From NCBI RefSeq assembly GCF_048564905.1, contig NW_027328739.1:7625001-7689000 (forward strand): a stretch of DNA of 64,000 nucleotides. The letters run 5' to 3'. Made by a program: the position numbers and the translations under genes. The stretch comes from Vicugna pacos. Taxonomy: Eukaryota; Chordata; Mammalia; Artiodactyla; Camelidae. A model generated the notes under the pieces. The model was not told the DNA's origin, searched no databases, and saw only the letters and a list, made by a program, of their open reading frames with translations. The stretch's first letter is position 1. Every line of letters begins with the position of its first letter. This document shows positions 31,220 to 45,385 of this stretch, piece by piece.

Positions 31220-34200
31220 CTTCAGAACAAATAATTAACAATATACAATACAGAATACTGAATATAGAATTTTGAATATACAATGTAGAACACAGAATTT
31301 AGATATATAATTAAGAATACTGAATATAGAATTTAGAATATAGAATGTAGAACACAGAATATAGAATAGAGAATAGAGAACCCAGAATTTAGTACTTGGA
31401 ATGCAGAACACAGAATTTTGAACATAGAATACAGAATACTGAATATAAAATTTAGAACATAGAATGTTGAACACAGAATATAGAATACGGTATGCAGAAT
31501 ATACAATAAAGAAGAGTGAATGCAGAACACAGAATATAGAATATGGAAAACAGAATACAGAACTCAGACATTAGAACATGGAATGCAGAACACAGAATTT
31601 AAAATATAGTATACAGAATACTGAATATAGAATTAGAAATTAGAATGCAGAACACAGAATTAAGATTATATAATGCAGAATTCTGTATATAGAATTTATA
31701 AACAGGAATGCAGAACACAGAATTTAGAATAGAGAATGCAGAATACTGTATATAGTATTTAGAATATAGAATGAATAACACAGAATATAGAATATAGACT
31801 ACGGAATGGAGAAAATAGAAGGTAGAATATAGACTGAATAACACAAAATATAGAATATAGAATAGACAATATAGATCCCAGAATATAGAAATGGAATGCA
31901 GAATATAGAATTTTGAATACAGAATACAGAAAACTGAATAAAGATTTTAGAATATAGAATGTAGAACACAGAATATAGAATATAGATTAGGGAATGCAGA
32001 ATATAGTATGTAGAATATAGAATGAAGAACACAAGTATAGAATATAGAATAGTGAATATAGAAACCAGAACTTAGAACACGGAATGCAGAACACAGAATT
32101 TGAATATAGAATACATAATACTGAATATAGAATTTAGAATAAAGAATGCAGAACACAGAATTTATAATATAGAATGCAGAATACAGAATATTGATTTTAT
32201 AAACATGAATGCAGAACACAGAATTTAGAATATAGAATGAAGAACACTGAATAGAGTATTTAGAATATACAATGAAGAACACAGAATATAGAATTTAGAA
32301 TATAGAATAGAGAACCCAGGATATAGAACATGAAATGCAGAGCACAGAATTTAGAATATAGAACACAGAATACTGAATATAAGTTTAGGATATAGAATAT
32401 AGAACACAGAGTATAGTATATAGAATACGGAATACTGAATATACAATTTAGAATATAGAATGTAGAACACAGAATATAGAATATAGAATACGGAATGCAG
32501 AATATAGAATACAGAACATAGAATGAAGAACACAGAATATAGAATATGGAAAACCAAATACAAAACCCAGAATTGAAAACATGGAATGCACAACAGAGAA
32601 TTAAGAATATAGAACACAGAATACTGAATATAGTATTTAGAATAAAGAATGTAGAACAGAGAATTTAAAATATAGAATATAGTATGCTGAAAATGGAATT
32701 TAGAATATAGAATGTTGAACACAGAATATAGAAAATAGAATAGAGAATATAGAACCCAGAATTTAGAACATGGAATGCAGAACACAGAATTTAGAATATA
32801 GAATACAGTATACTGAATATAGAATTTAGAATATACAATGTAGAACTCAGAATATAGAATATAGAATACGGAATGCAGAATATAGAATATAGAATATAGA
32901 ATGATGAACACAAAATTTAGAATATAGAATAGAGAATATAGAACCCAGAATTTAGATCATGGATTGCAGAACACAGTATTTAGAGTATATACTACCGAAT
33001 GCTGAATATGAAATTAAGAATATAGAAGGTAGAATACAGAATATGGGATATAGAATACGGAATGCAGAATATAGAATATAGAATATAGAATGATGAACAC
33101 AAAATTTAGAATATAGAATAGAGAATATAGAACCCAGAATTTAGAACATGGAATGCAGAACACAGAATTTAAAATATAGAATACCGAATACTGAATATTC
33201 AATTTAGAATATAGAATGAAAGACACAGAGTATAGTATATAGAAAACGGAATACTGAATATACAATTTAGAATATAGAATATAGAACACACAATATAGAA
33301 TATAGAATACGGAATGCAGAATATAGAATATAGAATATAGAATGAAGAACACAAAATTTAGAATATAGAATAGAGAATATAGAACCCAGAATTTAGAACA
33401 TGGAATGCAGAACACAGAATTTAAAATATAGAATACCGAATACTGAATATACAATTTAGAATATAGAATGAAAGACACAGAATATAGTATATAGAAAACG
33501 GAATACTGAATATACAATTTAGAATATAGAATGTAGAACACACAATATAGAATATAGAATACGGAATGCAGAATATAGAATACAGAATATAGAATGTTGA
33601 ACACTGAATATAGAAATAGGAATACAGAATACAGAACACAGAATTTAGAACATGGAATGCAGAGCACAGAAATTAAAATATAGAATACCGAATACAGAAT
33701 ATAAAATTTAGAATATACAATATAGAACACAGAATATGGAATGTAGAATACGGAATGCAGAATATTGAACACAGAATATAGAATATAGAACACAGAATTT
33801 AGAATATGGAAAACAGGATATAGAACACAGATTATAGAACATGGAATGCAGAACACAGAATTAAAAATATAGAATACAGAAAACTGAATATCGAATTTAG
33901 AATAAAGAACGCAGAACACAGAAAATAGAATATAGAATACGGAATGCAGAATATAGGATACAGAATGTAGAATGTAGAACACAGAATATAGAATATTGAA
34001 TAGAGTATATGGAACACAAAATTTAGAACATAGAATTCAGAACACAGAGTTAAGAATATAGTATACAGAATACTGACTATAGAATTTAGAATATAGAATG
34101 CAGAACAGAGAATTTAGAATATAGAATGCAGAATACTGAATAAAGAATTTATAAACAGGAATGCAAAACAGAATTTAGAATATAGAATACAGAATACAGA

Positions 34201-37200
34201 ATATAGAATTTATAATCTAGAACGTATACCACAGAATATAGAGTATAGAATACAGATTGCAGAATATAGAATTCAGAATATAGAATGTAGAACACAGAAA
34301 ATAGAATATGGAAATCATAATACAAAACCCAGAACTGAGGACATGGAATGAAGAACACAGAATTTAGAATACAGAATAGAGAATACTGAATAAAGAATTT
34401 AGAATATAAAATGCAGAACCCAGAATTTAGAATATAGAATACAGAATACTGAATATAGGATTTAGAACATGGAATGCAGAACACAGATTATGGAATGTAG
34501 AATACGGAATGCAGAATATAGAATACAGAATATAGAATGTAGAATACAGATTATAGAATATGGAAAACAGAATACATAACCCAGAATTTACAACATGGAT
34601 TTCGGAACACAGAATTTAGAATATAGAATACAGAATACTGAATATAGAATTTAGAATATAGAATGTAGAACACAGAATAGAGAAAATGGAATAGAGAATA
34701 TAGAACACACAATTTAGAACATGGAATGCAGAACACAGAATTTAGAATGTAGAACACAGAATATAGAATATAGAATACGGAATGCAGAACAGAGAATATA
34801 AAATATAGAATATAGAATGATGAACACAAAATATAGAATAGAGAATATAGAACCCAGAAATTAGAACATGGAATTTAAAACACAGAATTTAGAATATAAA
34901 ATACAGAATACTGAATATCGAATTTAGAATATAGAATGTAGAACACAGAATATAGAAAATAGAATAGAGAATATAGAACTCACAATTTAGAACATGAAAT
35001 GCAGAACACAGAATTTAGAATGTAGAACACAGAATACTGAATATAGAATTTGGAATATAGAATGTAGAACACAGAATATAGAATATAGAATACGGAATGC
35101 AGAATAGAGAATATAAAATATAGAATATAGAATGATGAACACAAAATATAGATTAGAGAATAGAGAATATAGAACACAGAATTTAGAACATGGAATGTAG
35201 AACACAGAATTTAGAATATAAAATACAGAATACTGAATATCGAATTTAGAATATAGAATGTAGAACACAGAATATAGAAAATAGAGTAGAGAATATAGAA
35301 TCAACAATTTAGAATATGGAATGCAAAACACAGAATTTAGAATGTAGAATACAGAATACTGCATATAGAATTTAGAATATAGAATGTAGAACACATAATA
35401 TAGAATATAGAATACGGAATGCAGAATAGAGAATATAAAATATAGAATATAGAATGATGAACACAAAATATAGAATAGAGAATAGAGAATATAGAACCCA
35501 GGATTTAGAACATGCAATTTAGAACACAGAATTTAGAATATAAAATACAGAATAATGAATATCGAATTTAGAATATAGAATGTAGAACACAGTATATGGT
35601 ATGTAGAATACGGAAAGCAGAATATAGAATAAATAATATAGAAAGTAGAATACAGAATATAGAATAGGGAAAACAGAATACATAACCCAGAATTTAGAAC
35701 ATGGAATTCAGAACACAGAATTTAGGATATAGTATACAGAATACTGAATATAGAATTTAGAAAATAGAATGCAGTACACAGAATTAAGAATATAGAATGC
35801 AGAATTCTGTATATAGAATATATAAACAGGAATGCAGAACACAGTATATAGAAAATAGAATAAAGAATACTGAATATAGAATTGAGAATATATATTGAAT
35901 AACACAGAATATAGATTATAGACTACTGAATGGAGAATATAGAAGGTAGAATAAAGAATGAAGAACACAAAATATAGAAAATAAAGTAGAGAATATAGAA
36001 CCCAGAATTTAGAATTGGAATGCAGAACATAAAATATAGAATACAGAATACAGAATACGGAATAAATATTTTATAATATAGAATATAGAACGCAGAATAT
36101 AGAATATAGAATAGGAAATGCAGAATACAGTATGTAGAATACAGAATGAAAAACAAAAATATAGAATATAGAATAGTGAATATAGAACCCAGAACATAGA
36201 ACACGGGATGCAGAACACAGAATTTAGAATATAGAACACAGAATACTGAATATAAATTTAGAATATAGAATATAGAACACAGAGTATAGAATACAGAATA
36301 CGGAATAATGAATATACAATTTAGAATATAGAATGTAGAACACAGAAAATAGAATATAGAATACTGAATGCAGGAAATACAATACAGAACATAGAATGTA
36401 GAACACAGAATATAGAATATGGAAAACAGAATACAAAACCCAGAATTGAAAACATGAAATGCACAACAGAGAATTAAGAATAGAGAATACAGAATACTGA
36501 AAATAGGATTTAGAATACAGAGTGTAGAACAGAGAATTTGAACATAGAATATATTATACTGAATATAGAATTTAGAATATAGAATATAGAACACAGAATA
36601 TAGAAAATAGAATAGAGAATATAGAACCCAGAATATAGAACATGGAATGCAGAACACAGAATTTAGAATATAGAATACAGAATACTGAATATAGAATTTA
36701 GAATATACAATGCAGAACGCAGAATATAGAATATAGAATGTAGAACACAGAGTATAGAATATAGAATGATGAACACGAAATGTAGAATATGGAATAGAGA
36801 ATATAGAACCCAGAATTTAGAACATGGAATGCAGAACACAGAATTTAGAATATAGAATACAGAATACTGAATATCGAATTTAGAATATAGAATGTAGAAC
36901 ACAGAATTTGGTATGTAGAATACGGAATGCAGAATATTGTATTCAGAATATAGAATTTAGAACACAAAATATAGAAAATGGAAAACAGAATATAGAACGC
37001 AGAGTGTAGATCATGGAATGCAGAACACAGAATTTAGAGTATATAATACCGAATACTTAATATAAAATTTAGAATATAGAATGTAGAATACAGAATATGG
37101 AATGTAGAATACGAAATGCAGAAAATTGAATACAGATTATAGAATGTAGAACACAGAATTTAGAATATGGAAAACAGAATATAGAACCCAGAATTTAGAA

Positions 37201-39652
37201 CATGGAATGCAGAACACAAAATTAAAAATATAGAATACAGATTACTGAATATAGAATTTAGAATATAGAATGTAGAACACAGAATTTAGTATATAGAATA
37301 CAGAATACTGAATATAAAATTTAGAATATAGAATGCAGAACACAGAATATAGAATATAGAATACAGAATATAGAACCCAAAATTTAGAACATGGAATGCA
37401 GAACACAGAATTTAAAGTATAGAATAACGAATACTGAATATAGAATATGAATATACAATATAGAACCCAGAATTTAGAATATAGAATACATAATACTGAA
37501 TATAGGATTTAGAATATACAATGTAGAACCAAGAATATAGAATATAGAATACAGAATGCAGAATATAGAACAGAATATAGAAAGTAGAACACAGAATATA
37601 GAATATTGAATAGAGTATATGGAACACAAAATTTAGAACATGGAATGCAGAACACAGAATTTAGAATATAGATTACAGAATACTGAATATAGAATTTAGA
37701 ATATAGAATGTTGAACACAGAATATAGAATATAAAAAACGTAATGCAGAATATAGAATACAGAATATAGAATGTAGAACACAGCCTATAGAATATGGGAA
37801 ACAAAATACAAAAGTCAGAAATGAGAACATGGAATGCAGAACACAGCATTTAGAATATAGTATACAGAATACTGAATATAGAATTTAGAATAGACAATGT
37901 AGAACACAGAGTATGGAATGTAGAATACGGAATGCAGAATACTGAATATAGAATATAGAATATAGAACACAGAATTTAGAATATGGAAAACAGAATATAG
38001 AACCCAGAATAAAGAACATGGAATGCAGAACACAGAATTTAATATATAGAATACAGAATACTGAATATAGAATTTAGATTATAGAACGCAGAACACAGAA
38101 TTTAGAAAATAGAATACGGAATACTGAATATAGAATATGAATATACAATGTAGAACACCAATTTAGAATATAGAATACAGAATACTGAATATAGAATTTA
38201 GAATATACAATGTAGAACACAGAATATAGAATATAGAATACAGAAAACTGAATACAGAATTTAGATTATGGAATGCAGAACACAGAATTTAGAATATAAA
38301 TACAGAAAACTGAATATAGAATTTAGAATATAGAATGTACAAAACACAATATAAAATATACAATAGAGAATATAGAACTCAGAATTTACAACATGGATTA
38401 CAGAACACCGAATTTAAAATATAGATTACAGAATACTGAATATAGAATATGAATATAAAATATAGAACCCAGAATTTAGAATATAGAATACATAATACTG
38501 AATATAGGATTTAGAATATACAACGTAGAACCGAGAATATAGAATATAGAGTATGGAATGCAGAATACAGTATACAGAATATAGAAATTAGAACACAGAA
38601 TTTAGAATATGGAAAACAGGATATAGAACCCAGAATATAGAACATGGAATGCAGAAAACAGTATTTAAAATATAGTATACCGAATACTGAATATAGAATT
38701 TAGAACATAGAATGCAGAACACAGAATTAAGATTATTGAATGCAGAATACTGTATGCAGAATTTATAAACAAGAATGCAGAACACAGAATTTAGAAAAGA
38801 GAATAAAGAATACTGTATATAGAATTTAGAATATATAATATATAACACAGAATATAGAATATAGACTACGGAAAGGAGAATATAGGAGGTAGAATGATGA
38901 ATGAAGAACACAACATATAGAATATAGAATAGAGAATATAGAACCCAGAATTTAGAAATGGAATGCAGAACATAGAATTTAGAATATAGAATACAGAATA
39001 CTGAATAAAGGTTTTAGAGAATAGAATATAGAACACAGAATTTAGAATATAAATAGGGAATGCTGAAAATAGTATGCAGAATATAGAATGAAGAACACAA
39101 TTATAGAATATAGAATAGTGAATATAGAACCCAGAACTAAGAACACGGAATGCAGAACTCAGAATTTAGAATATAGAATACAGAATACTTAATATAAAAT
39201 TTAGAATATGGAACGTAGAAAACAGAATATAAAATATAGAATACGGAATGCCGAATATAAAATAAAGAATATAGAATGTAGAACACAGAATATAGAATAT
39301 AGAATACGGAATGCCGAATATAGAATACAGAATATAGTATTTAGAACACAGAATATAGAATATTGAATACAGTATATGGAACACAAAATTTAGAACATGG
39401 AATGCAGAACACATTATTTAGAATATAGAATACTGAATACTGAATATAGAATATGAATATACAATGTAGAACACAGAATTTAGAAAATAGAATACAGAAT
39501 ACTGAATATAGAATTTGGAATATACAATGTAGAACACAGAATATAGAATATAGTATACGGAATGCATAATATAGGATACAGAAAATAAAATGTAGAACAC
39601 AGAATAGAGAATATGGAATACAGAATACAAAACCGAGAATTGAGAACATGGA
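31220..39652 (+). repeat. HOR copy F (long form, shortened, 8,433 bp)
   Basis: The first 2.36 kb follow copy D closely. At about 33591 (gaatgttgaacactg) the sequence leaves the short form and continues as long-form material parallel to H at a steady offset of 14,166 bp. A 126-bp stretch (two 63-bp units) present in H between 48653 and 49215 is missing from the matching interval near 34.55-34.99 kb. From about 36.2 kb the copy stops following H; its 37.4-39.65 kb end follows the end of copy A, but without a 1,510-bp segment that A carries at about 9.19-10.70 kb. Confidence 0.85.
33148..33650 (+). repeat. Tandem 252-bp subunits in copy F
   Basis: CATGGAATGC markers lie near 33148, 33399 and 33650, about 252 bp apart. 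Copy H has the same arrangement 14,166 bp downstream. Copy A has only two such markers here (near 1928 and 2179), so one subunit was gained in the F/H lineage or lost in A. The 322-codon stop-free frames of F and H span this run. Confidence 0.8.
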
Positions 39653-42600
39653 CTTCAGAACAAATAATTAACAATATACAATACAGAATACTGAATATAG
39701 AATTTTGAATATACAATGTAGAACACAGAATTTAGATATATAATTAAGAATACTGAATATAGAATTTAGAATATAGAATGTAGAACACAGAATATAGAAT
39801 AGAGAATAGAGAACCCAGAATTTAGAACATGGAATGCAGAACACAGAATTTTGAATATAGAATACAGAATACTGAATATAAAATTTAGAACATAGAATGT
39901 TGAACACAGAATATAGAATACGGTATGCAGAATATACAATACAGAATAGTGAATGCAGAACACAGTATATAGAATATGGAAAACAGAATACAGAACTCAG
40001 ACTTTAGAACATGGAATGCAGAACACAGAATTTAAAATATAGTATACAGAATACTGAAAACAGAATTAGAACTTAGAATGCAGAACACAGAATTAAGATT
40101 ATATAATGCAAAATTCTGTATATAGAATTTATAAACAGGAATGCAGAACACAGAATTTAGAATAGAGAATGCAGAATACTGTATATAGAATTTAGAATAT
40201 AGAATGAATAACACAGAATATAGAATATAGACTACGGAATGGAGAAAATAGAAGGTAGAATATAGACTGAATAACACAAAATATAGTATATAGAATAGAG
40301 AATATAGATCCCAGGATATAGAACATGGAATGCAGAACACAGAATTTAGAATATAGAACACAGAATACTGAATATAAACTTAGAATATAGAATATAGAAC
40401 ACAGAGTATAGAATACAGTATACGGAATAATGAATATACAATTTAGAATATAGAATGTAGAACACAGAAAATAGAATATAGAATACGGAATGCAGGAAAT
40501 ACAATACAGAACATAGAATGTAGAACACAGAATATAGAATATGGAAATCATAATACAAAACCCAGAACTGAGGACATGGAATGAAGAACACAGAATTTAG
40601 AATACAGAATAGAGAATACTGAATATAGAATTTAGAATATAAAATGCAGAACCCAGAATTTAGAATATAGAATACAGAATACTGAATATAGGATTTAGAA
40701 CATGGAATGCAGAACACAGATTATGGAATGTAGAATACGGAATGCAGAATATAGAATACAGAATATAGAATGTAGAATACAGAGTATAGAATATGGAAAA
40801 CAGAATACATAACCCAGAATTTACAACATGGATTTCGGAACACAGAATTTAGAATATAGAATACAGAATACTGAATATAGAATTTAGAATATAGAATGTA
40901 GAACACAGAACTTAGAATAGAGAATAATGAATACTGCATATAAAATTTAGAATATAGAATGTAGAACACAGAATAGAGAAAATGGAATAGAGAATATAGA
41001 ACACACAATTTAGAACATGGAATGCAGAACACAGAATTTAGAATGTAGAACACAGAATATAGAATATAGAATACGGAATGCAGAACAGAGAATATAAAAT
41101 ATAGAATATAGAATGATGAACACAAAATATAGATTAGAGAATAGAGAACCCAGAAATTAGAACATGGAATTTAAAACACAGAATTTAGAATATAAAATAC
41201 AGAATACTGAATATCGAATTTAGAATATAGAATGTAGAACACAGAATATAGAAAATAGAATAGAGAATATAGAACTCACAATTTAGAACATGAAATGCAG
41301 AACACAGAATTTAGAATGTAGAACACAGAATACTGAATATAGAATTTGGAATATAGAATGTAGAACACAGAATATAGAATATAGAATACGGAATGCAGAA
41401 TAGAGAATATAAAATATAGAATATAGAATGATGAACACAAAATATAGATTAGAGAATAGAGAATATAGAACACAGAATTTAGAACATGGAATATAGAACA
41501 CAGAATTTAGAATATAAAATACAGAATACTGAATATCGAATTTAGAATATAGAATGTAGAACACAGAATATAGAAAATAGAATAGAGAATATAGAATCAA
41601 CAATTTAGAATATGGAATGCAGAACACAGAATTTAGAATGTAGAATACAGAATACTGCATATAGAATTTAGAATATAGAATGTAGAACACATAATATAGA
41701 ATATAGAATACGGAATGCAGAATAGAGAATATAAAATATAGAATATAGAATGATGAACACAAAATATAGAATATAGAATAGAGAATATAGAACCCAGGAT
41801 TTAGAACATGCAATTTAGAACACAGAATTTAGAATATAAAATAAAGAATAATGAATATCGAATTTAGAATATAGAATGTAGAACACAGAATATGGTATGT
41901 AGAATACGGAAAGCAGAATATAGAATACATAATATAGAAAGTAGAATACAGAATATAGAATAGGGAAAACAGAATACATAACCCAGAATTTAGAACATGG
42001 AATTCAGAACACAGAATTTGGATATAGTATACAGAATACTGAATATAGAATTTAGAAAATAGAATGCAGTACACAGAATTAAGAATATAGAATACAGAAT
42101 ACTGTATATAGAATATATAAACAGGAATGCAGAAAACAGTATATAGAAAATAGAATAAAGAATACTGAATATAGGATTGAGAATATATATTGAATAACAC
42201 AGAATATAGATTATAGACAACTGAATGGAGAATATAGAAGGTAGAATAAAGAATGAAGAACACAAAATATAGAATATAAAGTAGAGAATATAGAACCCAG
42301 AATTTAGAAATGGAATGCAGAACATAAAATATAGAATACAGAATACAGAATACTGAATAAATATTTTAGAATATAGAATATAGAACGCAGAATATAGAAT
42401 ATAGAATAGGAAATGCAGAATACAGTATGTAGAATACAGAAGGAAAAACAAAAATATAGAATATAGAATAGTGAATATAGAACCCAGAACATAGAACACG
42501 GAATGCAGAACACAGAATTTAGAATATAGAATACAGAATACTTAATATAAAATTTAGTATGTAGAATGTAGAACACAGAATATAGAATATAGAATACGGA

Positions 42601-45385
42601 ATACAGAATATAGTATACAGAATATAGAATGTAGAACACAGAATATAGAATATTGAATACAGTATATGGAAACCAAAATTTAGAACATGGAATGCAGAAC
42701 ACAATATTTAGAATATAGAATACAGAATACTGAATATAGAATTTAGAATATAGAATGCAGAACACAGAATATAGAATACGACATGCAGAATATTGAATAC
42801 AGAATAAAGAATATAGAACACAGAATATAGAATATGGAAAAAAAATATTGAACCCAGAATATAGAACATGGAATGCAGAACACAGAATTTAAAATATAGA
42901 ATGCAGAATACTGAATATAGAATTTAGAATATATAACGCAGAACACAGAATATAGAATATAGAATACGGAATGCAGAATATAGAATACAGGATATAGAAT
43001 GTAGAATACAGAATATAGAATATGGAAAACAGAATACAGAAGCCAGAATTTAGAGCATGGAATGCAACACAGAATTTACAATATAGAATACAGATTACTG
43101 AATATAGAATTTAGAACATAGAAAGCAGAACCCAGAATTTAGAATATAGAATACAGAATACTGAATATAGAATTTAGAATACAGAAAGTAGAACACAGAA
43201 TATAGAATATAGAATATAGAATACAGATTATAGAAAGCAAAGTTTAGAACATGGAATGCAGTACACAGACTTTAAAATATAGAATACCGAATACTGAACA
43301 TAGAATATGAATACACAATATAGAACACAGAATTTAGAATATAGGATACCGAATACTGAATATAGAATATAATTATACAATTTAGAGCACAGAATATAGA
43401 ATATACAATAGAGAATATAGAACACAAAATTTAGAACATGGAACGCAGAACACAGAATTAAGAATATGGAATGCACAATACTGTATATAGAATTTAGACT
43501 ATAGAATGAATAACAGAGAATATAGAATATAGAATACGGAATGGAGAATATAGAAGGTAGAATATAGAATGAAGAACACAATATATAGAATATAGTATAG
43601 AGAATATAGAACACAGAAATTAGGAATGTAATGCAGAACAGAGAATTTATAATATAGAATACAGAATACTGAATAAAGATTTTAGAATATAGAATGTAGA
43701 ACACAAAATATAGAATATAGAATAGGGAATGCAGAACAAACTACGTAGAATACAGAAAGAAGAACACAAATATAGAATATAGAATAGTGAATATAGAACC
43801 CAGAACTAAAAACACGATATGCAGAACACAGAATTTAGAATATAGAATACAGAATACTTAATATAAAATTTAGAATATAGAATGTAGAAAACAGAATATA
43901 GAATATACAATACGGAATGCAGAATATAGAATACAGAATATGGAACGTAGAACAGAGAATATAAAATATGAGAAACAAAATACAAAAGTCAGAATTGAGA
44001 ACATGGTATGCAGAACACAGCATTTAGAATATAGAGTACAGAATACTGAATATAGAATTTAGAATATAGAACGCAGAACACAGAATATAGAATATAGAAT
44101 ACAGAATACAGAATATAGAATTTAGAATATAGAATGTAGAACACAGAGTATAGAATAAAGAAAACGGAATACTGAATATACAATTTAGAACATAGAATGT
44201 AGAACACAGAATATGAAATATATAATACGGAATGCAGAATATTGAATAGAGAATATAGAATGTAGAACACAGAATTTAGAATATGGAAAACAGAATATAG
44301 AACCCAGAATTTAGAACATGGAATGCAGAACACAGAATTTAGAATATAGAATGCACAATACTCTATATAGAATTTAGAATATAGAATGAATAACACAGAA
44401 TATAGAATACAGACAACGGATGGAGAAAATAGAAGGTACTATATAGACTGAATAACACAAAATATAGAATATAGAATAGAGGATATAGAACCCAGAATAT
44501 AGAAATGGATGCAGAACTGAGAATTTATAATATAGAATTCAGAAGACTGAATAAAGATTTTAGAATATAGAATGTAGAACACAGAATATAGAATATAGAA
44601 TAGGGAATGCAGAATATAGTATGTAGAATATAGAATGAAGAACACAAGTATAGAATATAGAATAGTGAATATAGAACCCAGAATTTAGAAATGGAATGCA
44701 GAACATAGAATTTAGAATATAGAATACAGAATACTGAATAAAGGTTTTAGAGAATAGAATATAGAACACAGAATTTAGAATATAAATATGGAATGCTGAA
44801 AATAGTATGCAGAATATAGAATGAAGATCACAATTATAGAATATAGAATAGTGAATATAGAACCCAGAACTAAGAACACGGAATGCAGAACTCAGAATTT
44901 AGAATATAGAATACAGAATACTTAATATAAAATTTAGAATATGGAATGTAGAACACAGAATATAGAATATAGAATACGGAATGCCGAATATAGAATACAG
45001 AATATAGAATGTAGAACACAGAATATAGAATATAGAATACGGAATGCCGAATATAGAATACAGAATATAGTATTTAGAACACAGAATATAGAATATTGAA
45101 TACAGTATATGGAACAAAAAATTTAGAACATGGAATGCAGAACGCATTATTTAGAATATAGAATACTGAATACTGAATATAGAATATGAATATAAAATAT
45201 AGAACACAGAATTTAGAAAATAGAATACAGAGTACTGAATATAGAATTTGGAATATACAATGTAGAACACAGAATATAGAATATAGTATACGGAATGCAA
45301 AATATAGGATACAGAAAATAGAATGTAGAACACAGAATAGAGAATATGGAAAACAGAATACAAAACCGAGAATTGAGAACATGGA
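39653..45385 (+). repeat. HOR copy G (mosaic, 5,733 bp)
   Basis: Copy G is a patchwork of modules found elsewhere. About 39653-40310 resembles the start of copy B. About 40330-40540 resembles copy F near 36.2-36.43 kb (both contain gcaggaaatacaatacag). About 40545-44330 matches copy H at a steady offset of 7,932-7,933 bp. About 44335-45385 matches the last kilobase of the short-form copies (for example 20640-21703). The switch points lie inside matching heptamer sequence, as expected for unequal homologous exchange. Confidence 0.83.
40545..44330 (+). repeat. Module shared with copy H (G member, 3.8 kb)
   Basis: Runs parallel to 48478-52460 at offset 7,932-7,933; the 1-bp shift comes from a deletion in H near 48.52 kb. 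Matching translated stretches include minus-strand 41283-41813 with 49215-49745, and 43228-43704 with 51161-51637. To the left, G switches to F-like sequence; to the right it jumps to the closing module of the short form near 44335. A local difference is the interval near 51.89-52.07 kb in H, which has no counterpart in G (about 43.95 kb). Confidence 0.8.

Larger units (their letters stand above)
16100..33590 (+). repeat. Dimer-periodic short-form run (9,516-bp period)
   Basis: Across the end of B, all of C, D and E, and the start of F, variants alternate from copy to copy. C and E share one set of states; B, D and F share the other, wherever the homologous position exists. The effective period of the latest amplification is therefore two HORs, 9,516 bp. 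The right limit is where F leaves the short form near 33.59 kb. The left limit is uncertain, because B differs from D towards its start. Confidence 0.75.

Noticed and set aside
33014-33982. 322-codon minus-strand open frame, and its twin at 47180-48148
   Set aside because: The product is a plain translation of the satellite heptamer, similar frames overlap in other registers, and the frame's length simply follows the number of 252-bp subunits. No start context, domain or non-repeat sequence supports a gene.
35923-36657. 244-codon minus-strand open frame, with others of 150-240 codons (for example 59069-59785 and 18740-19393)
   Set aside because: Same cause: a stop-free repeat on the minus strand. 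Homologous frames in other copies are cut or extended at random by 1-bp indels.
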